DNA of 40,124 nt, taken from contig JAQBOP010000339.1 of the NCBI GenBank assembly GCA_028287975.1, positions 1 to 40,124 of the forward strand, given 5' to 3'. This document shows, piece by piece, positions 1-6,665 of the stretch. The DNA comes from Mucilaginibacter sp. (GTDB taxonomy: Bacteria > Bacteroidota > Bacteroidia > Sphingobacteriales > Sphingobacteriaceae). Position numbers and translations under genes: made by a program. Numbering within the stretch: position 1 is the first letter of the stretch; every line of letters begins with the position of its first letter. The notes beneath the pieces are model-generated. The model saw nothing but the letters and a program-made list of their open reading frames with translations, made no database searches and was not told the origin of the DNA.

Positions 1-787
1 ACTGGTGGCCTAAACAAATGCCGAACATTGGTTTATCAGCAGCTAAGATCTCTTTAACGGTATCAACCGCGTAAGGCATAGCCGACGGATCGCCGGGGCC
101 GTTCGAGATAAAGTAACCTGTAGGGGCGAAATCTTTTTCCATTTCGGCAAAAGTAGTTTTAGCCGGGTAAACCTTGGCGTAAACATCGCGGTCGTCAAAA
201 TTGCGCAGGATGTTTTTCTTCACACCTAAGTCAAGCACTGCCACACGGTAAGGCGCGTTTTCGTCGCCGAATGTATAAGTTTCCTGTGTTGACACCTTTG
301 ATGAAAGCTCCAGCCCGTCCATTGAAGGCACCTCTGCCAGTTTAGCTTTCAATTCTTCAAGATCCAATATTTCTGACGATATGATAGCATTCATTGCTCC
401 TTTATCGCGGATATGGCGAACTAATTGACGGGTATCGATATCAGATATGCCGACAATGTTTTGCTCCTGGAAATAATCCTGGATCGACTCGTTAGCCTGT
501 TTACGGCTGTAAGTGATATTGTAGTTTTTACAAACCAGCCCGGCGATCTGGATATTGCCTGATTCAACCTCGGCATCGGCTATACCGTAGTTGCCAATAT
601 GCGCGTTGGTTGCCACCATGATCTGGCCGAAGTAAGATGGATCTGTAAAAATTTCCTGGTAGCCGGTCATGCCGGTATTAAAACATATTTCGCCGGCTGT
701 GGTACCGATTTTTCCGGCAGCTTTGCCATGAAAAACAGTACCATCCTCTAACAATAAAACCGCCGGTAATTTGGTGAAATAAGTCAT
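1..787 (-). CDS. carA: carbamoyl-phosphate synthase small subunit, partial (C-terminal part beyond the window)
   Basis: This is the glutaminase subunit of carbamoyl-phosphate synthase. It hydrolyses glutamine and passes ammonia to CarB, supplying carbamoyl phosphate for pyrimidine and arginine synthesis in the cytoplasm. About 262 codons are visible, starting MTYFTKLPAVLLLEDG. The N-terminal CarA domain includes a GKAAGKIGTTAGEICFNT stretch and GYQEIFTDPSY. The class I glutamine amidotransferase domain follows (VAVLDLGVKKNILRNF, then FISNGPGDP). The last visible codons encode GICLGHQ, the nucleophile-elbow motif with the catalytic Cys, so the rest of the amidotransferase domain, including the His/Glu, lies left of base 1. 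The start ATG at 785-787 fits the family N-terminus, and a Bacteroidota-type -7 box lies about 100 bp upstream. Identification is by family motifs and is firm. Confidence 0.96.
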   Translation of the reverse strand, partial: MTYFTKLPAVLLLEDGTVFHGKAAGKIGTTAGEICFNTGMTGYQEIFTDPSYFGQIMVATNAHIGNYGIADAEVESGNIQIAGLVCKNYNITYSRKQANESIQDYFQEQNIVGISDIDTRQLVRHIRDKGAMNAIISSEILDLEELKAKLAEVPSMDGLELSSKVSTQETYTFGDENAPYRVAVLDLGVKKNILRNFDDRDVYAKVYPAKTTFAEMEKDFAPTGYFISNGPGDPSAMPYAVDTVKEILAADKPMFGICLGHQ

Positions 788-890
788 TTGTTTAAAAAAT
801 TTGAATGGTGAAAATTGCGGCTGGTCTGGTGCGATACGCCGTAAAACTGGACTGGAAAAATGAAGTAAAAAACTTCCTGGTTCACGGGTG

Positions 891-898
891 CAAAAGTA
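891..898 (-). promoter_or_regulatory. putative -7 box of the carA promoter
   Basis: Read on the minus strand this is TACTTTTG, a perfect match to the Bacteroidota -7 consensus TAnnTTTG. It would give a 5' leader of about 100 nt before carA. No convincing -33 TTG was seen at the usual distance, so the call rests on the -7 box and its position. Confidence 0.45.
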
Positions 899-953
899 GA
901 ATTTTATTTCGGATTTTGAAAGTTTGATTTAGGATATTTTTGACGGGATTGAA

Positions 954-1394
954 TCAACCTATGCGAAGTAATTCAAACAACTCCGAAGTGTTCATAACAC
1001 GCTCAAACCCCATTGTTTTTAAATGGATTGTCAATTTTTTATCTCCGGTCCACAATATGCCATCCACCTGTAAAGTAAGGGCAACATAATCCATATCATA
1101 TAAGTCAACGCCTATCGTTAACCGTTTAGCTTCTTTTAGATATTTTTCTTCAATAAAAGATTCATCATAAATACGAATATATCTTAAATAATGATTGATA
1201 TCTTCAATTACGCTATCTTCCGATCTTTTAGAAATTCGAACAATTTTCGACCTGTGTTTTTGTAATTCGGTGGCGATGAAGTGGCAACTGACCCGTTTTG
1301 CGTTTAAAAACGGATAACCCAGCAACTGCGCAATCTTTCCGTTAGGTGTAATAAGGGCGCTAAACAAAATGTTTGCGTCAATAATAATGGTCAT
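954..1394 (-). CDS. PIN-domain protein, probable toxin of a type II toxin-antitoxin pair
   Basis: A 146-aa PIN-fold protein; the family are Mg-dependent ribonucleases, often toxins that cleave tRNA or mRNA. The expected acidic residues are present: D6 in IIIDANILFSAL, E43 in ATELQKH, D100/D102 in LYDMDYVALT, and D118 in WTGDKKL. The length is typical of single-domain PIN toxins. Its ATG overlaps the stop of the upstream 69-aa gene by 4 bp, the usual translational coupling of antitoxin and toxin. No enzyme partner or helix-turn-helix is fused to it. The RNA target cannot be read from sequence. The PIN assignment is strong; the toxin role is inferred from the family and operon. Confidence 0.85.
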   Translation of the reverse strand: MTIIIDANILFSALITPNGKIAQLLGYPFLNAKRVSCHFIATELQKHRSKIVRISKRSEDSVIEDINHYLRYIRIYDESFIEEKYLKEAKRLTIGVDLYDMDYVALTLQVDGILWTGDKKLTIHLKTMGFERVMNTSELFELLRIG

Positions 1395-1600
1395 AGTTTA
1401 GCAATACGGCCTTGATTTTCGGCCAGCCAATTTTGATGAGATTCACGGGTTAATTCATCCGCCTCTTCTTGCGTACCTTGATTTTGAGCATTAGATTCAA
1501 GCAACCGAAAATAATCCGCAAATTTCTGTATCGTTTCCATATCTATTAACGATGCATTAAGTTTTATAATGATAGTATCGCTGTCGCGTTCAATAACCAT
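1391..1600 (-). CDS. small antitoxin-like protein partnered with the PIN protein
   Basis: A 69-aa protein with an N-terminal half that could form strand-helix (ERDSDTIIIKLNASLIDMETIQKFADYF). An acidic, Gln/Glu-rich C-terminal half follows (EEADELTRESHQNWLAENQG), as expected of an antitoxin tail that wraps a PIN toxin. I do not recognise a named antitoxin family. Identification rests on size, the 4-bp overlap with the PIN gene downstream, and its promoter-proximal position. A good promoter candidate lies just upstream. Similar proteins of unknown name are common in front of PIN genes in Bacteroidota. Confidence 0.72.
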   Translation of the reverse strand: MVIERDSDTIIIKLNASLIDMETIQKFADYFRLLESNAQNQGTQEEADELTRESHQNWLAENQGRIAKL

Positions 1601-1620
1601 GTCCTTATTCCCCTTTTATT

Positions 1621-1651
1621 CAAATATACTTAATTTGATGTTCAATATCAA
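1621..1651 (-). promoter_or_regulatory. putative promoter of the PIN toxin-antitoxin pair
   Basis: On the minus strand a TATATTTG -7 box (1621-1628) is preceded at about 20 bp by TTG, matching the Bacteroidota -33/-7 layout. It is 21 bp upstream of the antitoxin ATG, giving a short leader. Confidence 0.5.
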
Positions 1652-1867
1652 TTGGTACATTTTTTTACTTCATCATTTATAATTGCTGATAAGAATAAAT
1701 TCTAAATAAAAAACCGCCCAATTTTTCGTATTTTTGTTATTGTCGCTCCTTGATAAACCAACTCATATTTGCATTCGCATATCATATTATCAAAAATGCA
1801 AAATCAGGACAACTCAATTGCAAAATTTGATTAAACAGCTGAAATACAGCCACTTAATCAAAAATCC

Positions 1868-2026
1868 TACTACCGGCATAACACCCTATACCCGATAAAC
1901 GATAAAAATTACTACCGGCGTAACCCCAGATACCTGAAAAACGCCATTTTTTATTACCGGCAAAACCCCGGATACCCGAAAAATGGCAAAAATTACTACC
2001 GGCTAAAGAATAAATACCGGTAGTAA
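1868..2026. repeat. four-unit 42-bp tandem repeat ending in a hairpin
   Basis: TACTACCGGC starts at 1868, 1910 and 1994, and the variant TATTACCGGC starts at 1952, so the spacing is exactly 42 bp each time. Within units the second conserved block is GATACCYGAAAAA (1929-1941, 1971-1983), degenerate in unit 1. The fourth unit is cut short. After TTACTACCGG (1993-2002) comes a 14-nt spacer and then its exact reverse complement CCGGTAGTAA (2017-2026), so the array ends in a 10-bp perfect stem. No open reading frame explains it. A lone TATTTTTG -7-like box at 1729-1736 points into it. It lies between the PIN pair and panB. Confidence 0.9.
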
Positions 2027-2093
2027 ATGTTATACTAAAAGCAATGCAATAAATTCGAAATTGAACATTCGAAATCCGAAATAAAAATAATCA

Positions 2094-2101
2094 TACCTTT
2101 G
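2094..2101 (+). promoter_or_regulatory. putative -7 box of the panB promoter
   Basis: TACCTTTG is a perfect TAnnTTTG match 23 bp before the panB ATG. That gives a leader of under 20 nt and places the 42-bp array outside the panB transcript started here. No clear -33 element was found. Confidence 0.55.
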
Positions 2102-2123
2102 CTGATCTTAAATTAACATCAGC

Positions 2124-2939
2124 ATGTCTGTTCATAAAGAAGTTAAAAGAATTACCACCCGTACCCTGCAGGAGATGAAGAGCCATGGCGAGAAAATTGC
2201 CATGCTTACCGCCTACGATTACTCTATGGCTACCATTGTTGACGCTGCAGGAATGGACATTATACTGGTTGGCGACTCGGCATCGAACGTAATGGCGGGC
2301 CACGAAACCACGCTGCCTATTACGCTGGACCAGATGATCTACCATGCTTCGGCAGTTGTACGTGCGGTCAAACGCGCGCTGATAGTTGTCGACCTGCCGT
2401 TTGGCACTTACCAGGGAAACTCAAAAGAGGCATTAAGCTCAGCTATTCGGATCATGAAAGAATCAGGGGCGCACGCCGTGAAGATCGAGGGAGGCGTGGA
2501 GATAGCCGAATCGGTAAGCCGGATCCTGACTGCCGGTATCCCGGTTATGGGGCATTTGGGTTTAACGCCGCAGTCTATCTATAAATTTGGCACTTACACT
2601 GTACGCGCCAAAGAAGAAGCCGAAGCACAAAAACTAAGAGAAGATGCGTTGAAGCTACAAGAGTTAGGATGCTTTGGTATTGTGTTAGAGAAGATCCCTG
2701 CACAGTTGGCTAAAGAAGTTTCAGAAAGTTTGTTAATTCCAACCATCGGCATTGGCGCCGGCCGGCATTGCGATGGCCAGGTGCTGGTGATCCACGATAT
2801 GCTGGGCATTAACAAAGGTTTTAAACCTCGCTTTTTGCGCCAGTACGCCAACCTGTCTGAAGTAATGAACGGGGCTATCAAAAATTATGTAAGCGACGTA
2901 AAAGCAAGGGAGTTTCCGAGCGAAGCGGAGCAATATTAA
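2124..2939 (+). CDS. panB: 3-methyl-2-oxobutanoate hydroxymethyltransferase
   Basis: PanB transfers a hydroxymethyl group from 5,10-methylenetetrahydrofolate to 2-oxoisovalerate to make ketopantoate, the first committed step to pantothenate and CoA. The 271-aa length is normal for the family. Visible motifs are [10 protein letters not shown] (27-36), [16 protein letters not shown] (50-65), KIEGG (120-124), GHLGLTPQS (143-151) and [20 protein letters not shown] (209-228). By comparison with the E. coli enzyme, the Mg ligands would be D51, D90 and E122, and the catalytic Glu E189. All are present, so it looks intact. The ATG sits 23 bp after a -7 box. The following pseudouridine synthase gene is about 85 bp away, so cotranscription is possible but not clear. 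Confidence 0.97.
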   Translation: MSVHKEVKRITTRTLQEMKSHGEKIAMLTAYDYSMATIVDAAGMDIILVGDSASNVMAGHETTLPITLDQMIYHASAVVRAVKRALIVVDLPFGTYQGNSKEALSSAIRIMKESGAHAVKIEGGVEIAESVSRILTAGIPVMGHLGLTPQSIYKFGTYTVRAKEEAEAQKLREDALKLQELGCFGIVLEKIPAQLAKEVSESLLIPTIGIGAGRHCDGQVLVIHDMLGINKGFKPRFLRQYANLSEVMNGAIKNYVSDVKAREFPSEAEQY

Positions 2940-2940
2940 G

Positions 2941-3013
2941 CCCCCCTGCCCCCTGAAGGGGGAGTTTTGAATCATAATACTTACGGACTTTCGGTCTTAC
3001 CGGCTTTCGGACT
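2941..3013. repeat. GC hairpin plus CGGACTT-type degenerate repeat
   Basis: Just after the panB stop, CCCCC (2949-2953), TGAA and GGGGG (2958-2962) form a tight hairpin that may end or stabilise the panB transcript. It is followed at about 2979-3013 by short degenerate repeats of the form CGGACTTTCGG / CGGTCTTACCGG / CGGCTTTCGGACT. This stretch reads through in the pseudouridine synthase frame, but the encoded residues do not resemble the enzyme, so it is treated as intergenic. The word structure suggests a dispersed intergenic element; copy number elsewhere cannot be seen here. Confidence 0.55.
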
Positions 3014-3023
3014 AAATAAAACA

Positions 3024-3746
3024 ATGGCGCGACCTGAATTTCATTATACCAATTACGATATTACCGATAAGGATGTTCTTTATGAGGATAACCACCTTAT
3101 TGCTATAAATAAACGGGCGGGCGATATTGTACAGATTGATGATACCGGTGATGAGTCGCTGGATGATAAGGTAAAAAAGTACATTGCCAAAAAATACGAT
3201 AAACCTAACGGTGCTTTCCTGGGTGTGGTACACCGCCTGGACAGGCCGGTTAGCGGTGTTATATTATTTGCCAAAACCAGCAAGGCTTTAGAGCGCATAA
3301 ACAAAATGTTTAAGGCCCGCGAGATGCATAAAACCTATTATGCCGTAGTGCGCAAACGCCCCTATCCTGAAGCCGGCACCCTGGTGCATTACCTTATCAA
3401 AAATCCACAGAAAAACGTTACCAAGGCGCATGACCACGAGGTAGCAGGCAGTCAGCGGTCAGAACTAAATTACAAACTGGTTGGCGAACTGGATGGTTAC
3501 TATTTAATAGAGGTTGACCCAATAACCGGCCGTCCGCACCAGATCAGGGTGCAGCTATCAACTTTAGGCTGCCCAATAGTTGGCGATAATAAATATGGTT
3601 ACCCGCGCGGCAGTCTACGCAAAAGCATCTGCCTGCATGCAAGAAGGTTGCAGTTTATCCATCCCATAAAAAAAGAACCTATACTGATAACTGCCCCCGT
3701 GCCTAAAGATGGTTTCTGGGAAAAGTTTGAGGGGATGATGGGATAA
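3024..3746 (+). CDS. RluA-family pseudouridine synthase
   Basis: A 240-aa enzyme of the RluA/RsuA fold that isomerises uridine to pseudouridine in rRNA or tRNA. The catalytic Asp is D73 in VVHRLDRPVSGVILFAKT. The other family signatures are LYEDNHLIAINKRAGDIVQ near the N-terminus and GRPHQIRVQLSTLGCPIVGDNKYG in the C-terminal half. No S4 domain is present, which suits the smaller RluA/RluC-like members. The frame stays open to an ATG at 2967, but those 19 residues come from an intergenic repeat. The ATG at 3024 (MARPEFHYTNYDI) is therefore preferred. The target uridine cannot be inferred. Confidence 0.92.
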   Translation: MARPEFHYTNYDITDKDVLYEDNHLIAINKRAGDIVQIDDTGDESLDDKVKKYIAKKYDKPNGAFLGVVHRLDRPVSGVILFAKTSKALERINKMFKAREMHKTYYAVVRKRPYPEAGTLVHYLIKNPQKNVTKAHDHEVAGSQRSELNYKLVGELDGYYLIEVDPITGRPHQIRVQLSTLGCPIVGDNKYGYPRGSLRKSICLHARRLQFIHPIKKEPILITAPVPKDGFWEKFEGMMG

Positions 3747-3766
3747 GGGAATTTAATTTTTATTCG

Positions 3767-3774
3767 TATTTTTG
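3767..3774 (+). promoter_or_regulatory. putative -7 box of the second toxin-antitoxin pair
   Basis: TATTTTTG matches TAnnTTTG, 28 bp upstream of the antitoxin ATG at 3802. Confidence 0.45.
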
Positions 3775-3801
3775 ATTAGGTTACAATTTTAATTTACAAT
3801 T

Positions 3802-4032
3802 ATGAACTTGCAATTTATCTCAGACAGTACCGGTAAAACAACAGGTGTGTACATTCCTATAAAAGAATGGAATGAACTAAAAAGCAAGTTTAAAGGAATT
3901 GAACAGGAAGATATTAATATTCCTGACTGGCATATTAATTTAGTTAGAAAGCGCCACGAAGATTATAAAAACAATCCCGATAGCAGCATCAATTTTGATT
4001 TAGCACTTGATGATATTGAGCGCGGGTTGTAA
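3802..4032 (+). CDS. probable antitoxin of a ParE/RelE-type pair
   Basis: A 76-aa protein starting MNLQFISDSTGKTTGVYIPIKEWNELKSKF. The N-terminal half resembles Phd/RelB-like antitoxins that begin with a short beta strand and an 'IPIKEW' turn. The C-terminal half is helical and acidic (NPDSSINFDLALDDIERGL). Its TAA overlaps the ATG of the toxin gene by one base (TAATG), so the two are translationally coupled. No exact family name is claimed. The role comes from size, overlap and the clear ParE-like partner. Confidence 0.8.
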   Translation: MNLQFISDSTGKTTGVYIPIKEWNELKSKFKGIEQEDINIPDWHINLVRKRHEDYKNNPDSSINFDLALDDIERGL

Positions 4033-4346
4033 TGTATAAGGTAACTATCTTACCTCTTGCCAAATTAGATATTAGAGAAACGGCAACCTGGTACAATGGC
4101 AAACAAAACGGACTTGGTAAAAGATTTACAACCGAGGTTCGCCAAAAAGTTAATCACATAAAGCAAGATCCCTTTATATCTGTTGTTAGATATGACGAAG
4201 TACGAACCGCTGTTTTAGAAGTATTCCCATTTATGATTCACTATAACGTTAATGAAGAGGAAAACTTAATTATTATTTTAGCAGTACTTCATACCAGTAG
4301 AAATCCCGATATCTGGAAATCCGAACATGACACGCCTGATGAATAG
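4032..4346 (+). CDS. type II toxin, RelE/ParE superfamily
   Basis: A 104-aa protein with the RelE/ParE fold signature. It has an N-terminal strand (MYKVTILPLAKLDIRETATWYN), two helices (GLGKRFTTEVRQKVNHI) and the typical C-terminal strand ending AVLHTSRNPDIWK. Proteins of this fold either cleave mRNA on the ribosome (RelE) or poison gyrase (ParE). The 'TSRNPDIWK' ending is closer to ParE-like members, but the target cannot be settled from sequence. It is coupled to the antitoxin gene by a one-base overlap. It is full length with no frame damage. Confidence 0.88.
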   Translation: MYKVTILPLAKLDIRETATWYNGKQNGLGKRFTTEVRQKVNHIKQDPFISVVRYDEVRTAVLEVFPFMIHYNVNEEENLIIILAVLHTSRNPDIWKSEHDTPDE

Positions 4347-4352
4347 ATTTCA

Positions 4353-5342
4353 TTATATCGCTTTTACCTCTTCCCAAATCTTTTCATCAATCAACACACC
4401 TTCCTTTAAATTTCTTTCACGAGTCCTCAAAGTATTCTCGCCCGGATAGGAAACCGGCTTATCAGCATCTGCCAACTGGCTGCTTTTTGTGAAATTTATA
4501 ATCTCCTCGATCAGGTCATCGGTTTGCTGCCCCGATTGCGGTTTAATAGCGATGAACACTTGAGATACGCCCGTTTCCATGGCTTGATCTGTAATTTGTT
4601 TGGTCGATCTGCCCTGGCTTAACACAGTGGCCAGCAAGTCAAGTACCATGATAAGGCCCGAGCCTTTCCAAAATCCAACAGGCAACACTCGTTTTGATTC
4701 GAGGATGACTGTGGGATCGGTGCTTAATTTTCCATTCTCGTCATACCCGCCGGGAACAGGCAATTGCTCGCCATAATTTTGGTACTGTAATATTTTACCG
4801 ATAGAAAATTGCGATATCGCCATATCCAGCACCACGTGCCCGTCTTTACGCGGCACCGAAATAACCAGCGGGTTATTACCCAGTGTTGGTGTCGTTCCGC
4901 CCCACGGCGCTACATTGGCAATAGTATTGGTAAAGTTTATGCCGATGTAACCGGCCTCGGCGGCCTGCCAGGCGTAGGTGCCGCCCCGCATCCAGTGGTT
5001 GGTATTCCTGATCGCTACGCAGCCTATTCCGTTTTCTTTGGCAAGGCTGATAGCCCTGTCCATACAAAATAGTGCGTTAATGATGCCAGCGCCCAGGTTA
5101 CCGTCCCATTGCTCCATAGCGCCAAAATCATTTACCAGAGTTGGTTCATTTTGAGCCTTGATTACACCTTCTTTAATATAGCGTACAAATGTGGGGAAAC
5201 GGTTAAGTCCGTGGGTATAAACTCCGTCGCGGCTGTTTTCGGCGAAAACCTGCGCGCATACGTCAGCCTTATCCTCAGAAAAATTAAGTTTAATTAAGAC
5301 CCGTTTAAATTCGGCTTTAAGTTCTTCAAAGGGTATCCGCAT
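4353..5342 (-). CDS. dlgD: 2,3-diketo-L-gulonate reductase-like malate/L-lactate dehydrogenase family oxidoreductase
   Basis: An NAD(P)H-dependent oxidoreductase of the Ldh_2 family. It resembles E. coli YiaK/DlgD throughout, from the N-terminus (MRIPFEELKAEFKRV) to the C-terminus, and at 329 aa it has nearly the same length. The conserved His is H44 in DGVYTHGLNRFP. Other family blocks are GIGCVAIRNTNHWMRGGTYAWQAAE and RVLPVGFWKGSGLIMVLDLLA. The E. coli enzyme reduces 2,3-diketo-L-gulonate to 3-keto-L-gulonate; the substrate here is inferred. No neighbouring yia-type catabolic genes are present, so another 2-oxoacid is possible. The only good -7 box nearly touches the ATG, suggesting a leaderless message. 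Confidence 0.88.
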   Translation of the reverse strand: MRIPFEELKAEFKRVLIKLNFSEDKADVCAQVFAENSRDGVYTHGLNRFPTFVRYIKEGVIKAQNEPTLVNDFGAMEQWDGNLGAGIINALFCMDRAISLAKENGIGCVAIRNTNHWMRGGTYAWQAAEAGYIGINFTNTIANVAPWGGTTPTLGNNPLVISVPRKDGHVVLDMAISQFSIGKILQYQNYGEQLPVPGGYDENGKLSTDPTVILESKRVLPVGFWKGSGLIMVLDLLATVLSQGRSTKQITDQAMETGVSQVFIAIKPQSGQQTDDLIEEIINFTKSSQLADADKPVSYPGENTLRTRERNLKEGVLIDEKIWEEVKAI

Positions 5343-5346
5343 TAGG

Positions 5347-5354
5347 CAAATATA
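5347..5354 (-). promoter_or_regulatory. putative -7 box almost abutting the dlgD start codon
   Basis: On the minus strand TATATTTG is a perfect TAnnTTTG match whose last base is 5 bp before the A of the ATG at 5342. Transcription from it would start at or within a base or two of the ATG. Confidence 0.45.
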
Positions 5355-5427
5355 ACAGCTAATAAAATAATACTGACTTAAAACAGTTATAATTGCCTCA
5401 GGTTAGTTATCCGTAACCGTTAATTTT

Positions 5428-5435
5428 TATTTTTG
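5428..5435 (+). promoter_or_regulatory. putative -7 box upstream of the 167-aa lipoprotein
   Basis: TATTTTTG matches TAnnTTTG, 14 bp before the ATG at 5449, implying a very short leader. Confidence 0.4.
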
Positions 5436-5448
5436 TGCTGTCAGTTAA

Positions 5449-5952
5449 ATGAAAAACAAATTATCATATCTAATTATTGCAGCGTTAATATTAACGGGCC
5501 TATTCATCAACTCCTGTAAAAAAGACAGCCAAAATTCTATAGCAACAATTTTATCCGCAGGGGCGTGGCAGCTATCATCAGTAAGGGTTATTACAACCGT
5601 TGGCGATACCACAAAACTGGACACAACCTTAAATGCAGTATGCGATACCACCCAAGTACTTACATTTAACATAGACCAAACATGTACTTACAGTAATTTT
5701 AATTGCAAGCACCAACCTACCGCCCGAGGGCATTGGAGCTTAACTGCAAACCGGCTTTTTTTAAACTCTGATATTGTTTGCCAGGATACTACAGCAGCCG
5801 GCAGTTCAAAACCCTTTAGTTATGCACAGATCTATAATGTTGGCGATTATTCACTGGTATTAATAACCGGCGACATACAAAACTTTGTGAGCAGTAAAAA
5901 ACGCACTACTATGCGGTATGGTTTTATTAGGCAAAAAACTGCGGTACAATAG
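5449..5952 (+). CDS. lipocalin-like lipoprotein of unknown function
   Basis: A 167-aa protein with a type II signal peptide: charged start MKNKLS, hydrophobic core IIAALILTGLFI, lipobox ending at C23 followed by KKDS. The 'CKK' start of the mature protein is common in Bacteroidota lipoproteins. The mature part (GAWQLSSVRVITTVGDTTKLDT ... GHWSLTANRLFLNSD ... YNVGDYSLVLITGDI) has the alternating-strand layout of small lipocalin-like (DUF4923/lipocalin_4-type) beta-barrels, but no exact family is claimed. It stands alone between the divergently oriented dlgD and purN. Location is probably the periplasm or outer membrane. Confidence 0.75.
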   Translation: MKNKLSYLIIAALILTGLFINSCKKDSQNSIATILSAGAWQLSSVRVITTVGDTTKLDTTLNAVCDTTQVLTFNIDQTCTYSNFNCKHQPTARGHWSLTANRLFLNSDIVCQDTTAAGSSKPFSYAQIYNVGDYSLVLITGDIQNFVSSKKRTTMRYGFIRQKTAVQ

Positions 5953-6008
5953 TGATTAATTTTAGTAAACCTTTATATTTGGGTCATAACTAATAGTCTT
6001 TCGCCATT

Positions 6009-6587
6009 TTGAAAAAACGAATAGCCAATTTTGCTTCAGGGTCAGGATCAAATGCTCAAAAAATAATGGAGCATTTTAAACGCAGTACAGAAGCCGAAGT
6101 AGTATTGGTGCTTACCAACAATGCACAGGCTTACGTTTTACAACGGGCTGATAATTTTGAGATCCCATCGCATATTTTTAACCGCCACGAATTTTATGAA
6201 ACGGATGACATCATCCGTATGCTTAAAACTTTACAGGTAGATCTGATCGTACTTGCCGGTTTTTTATGGCTGGTTCCGCAAACCTTACTGGCGGCTTTCC
6301 CTAACAAGATCATTAACCTGCACCCTGCCCTGTTACCAAAATACGGCGGCAAAGGAATGTACGGGGATAATGTTCACAAGGCTGTTTTAGCCGATGGCGA
6401 AGAGGAATCAGGTATTACCATTCATTTTGCCAATGCACAGTTTGACGAAGGTGAGATCATCCACCAGTCGAAATTTAAAATTGAGCCCGGCGATAACCTG
6501 GAAATGGTAAAATTTAAAGTCCAGCAACTGGAGCACTTGCACTTCCCAAAAGTGATAGAGAATCTTTTAAAGAAGATGAAAAGCTGA
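6009..6587 (+). CDS. purN: phosphoribosylglycinamide formyltransferase
   Basis: PurN formylates GAR with 10-formyl-tetrahydrofolate, the third step of purine synthesis. It is 192 aa, a normal length. The substrate-phosphate loop is ASGSGSNAQKIMEHF (9-23). The catalytic triad is visible as N103 and H105 in INLHPALLP and D146 in NAQFDEGEII. Translation must start at TTG (6009), because no ATG or GTG lies between the upstream stop and the conserved KKRIANFASGSGS. It is followed, 78 bp on, by an MFS gene; the gap holds a long hairpin (6591-6645). PurH is 2 kb downstream but not in the same operon. Confidence 0.94.
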   Translation: MKKRIANFASGSGSNAQKIMEHFKRSTEAEVVLVLTNNAQAYVLQRADNFEIPSHIFNRHEFYETDDIIRMLKTLQVDLIVLAGFLWLVPQTLLAAFPNKIINLHPALLPKYGGKGMYGDNVHKAVLADGEEESGITIHFANAQFDEGEIIHQSKFKIEPGDNLEMVKFKVQQLEHLHFPKVIENLLKKMKS

Positions 6588-6590
6588 TTT

Positions 6591-6645
6591 TTAAAGATTA
6601 AATGTATTTTTAGCCCACCAGGCAAAAACCACATTTAATCTTTAA
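6591..6645. repeat. 15-bp perfect inverted repeat / long hairpin with intergenic repeat word
   Basis: TTAAAGATTAAATGT (6591-6605) is matched exactly by its reverse complement at 6631-6645. Inside the loop TTTTTaGCC and GGCAAAAA continue the pairing with one bulge, leaving only CACCA unpaired. The right arm runs into TTTAATCTTTAATAACCAATC, a word repeated in the mreB-mreC gap. It may act as the purN terminator or an RNA-processing site, but lacks a clean T-run. Confidence 0.8.
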
Positions 6646-6665
6646 TAACCAATCTTTGTTATAAA

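Noticed and set aside
1868..2026. CRISPR array
   Set aside because: The period is constant but the whole 42-bp unit is conserved without unique spacers, and no cas gene is present.
2967..3023. N-terminal extension of the pseudouridine synthase
   Set aside because: The 19 codons are the translation of an intergenic CGGACTT-type repeat and do not match the family; the ATG at 3024 was taken.
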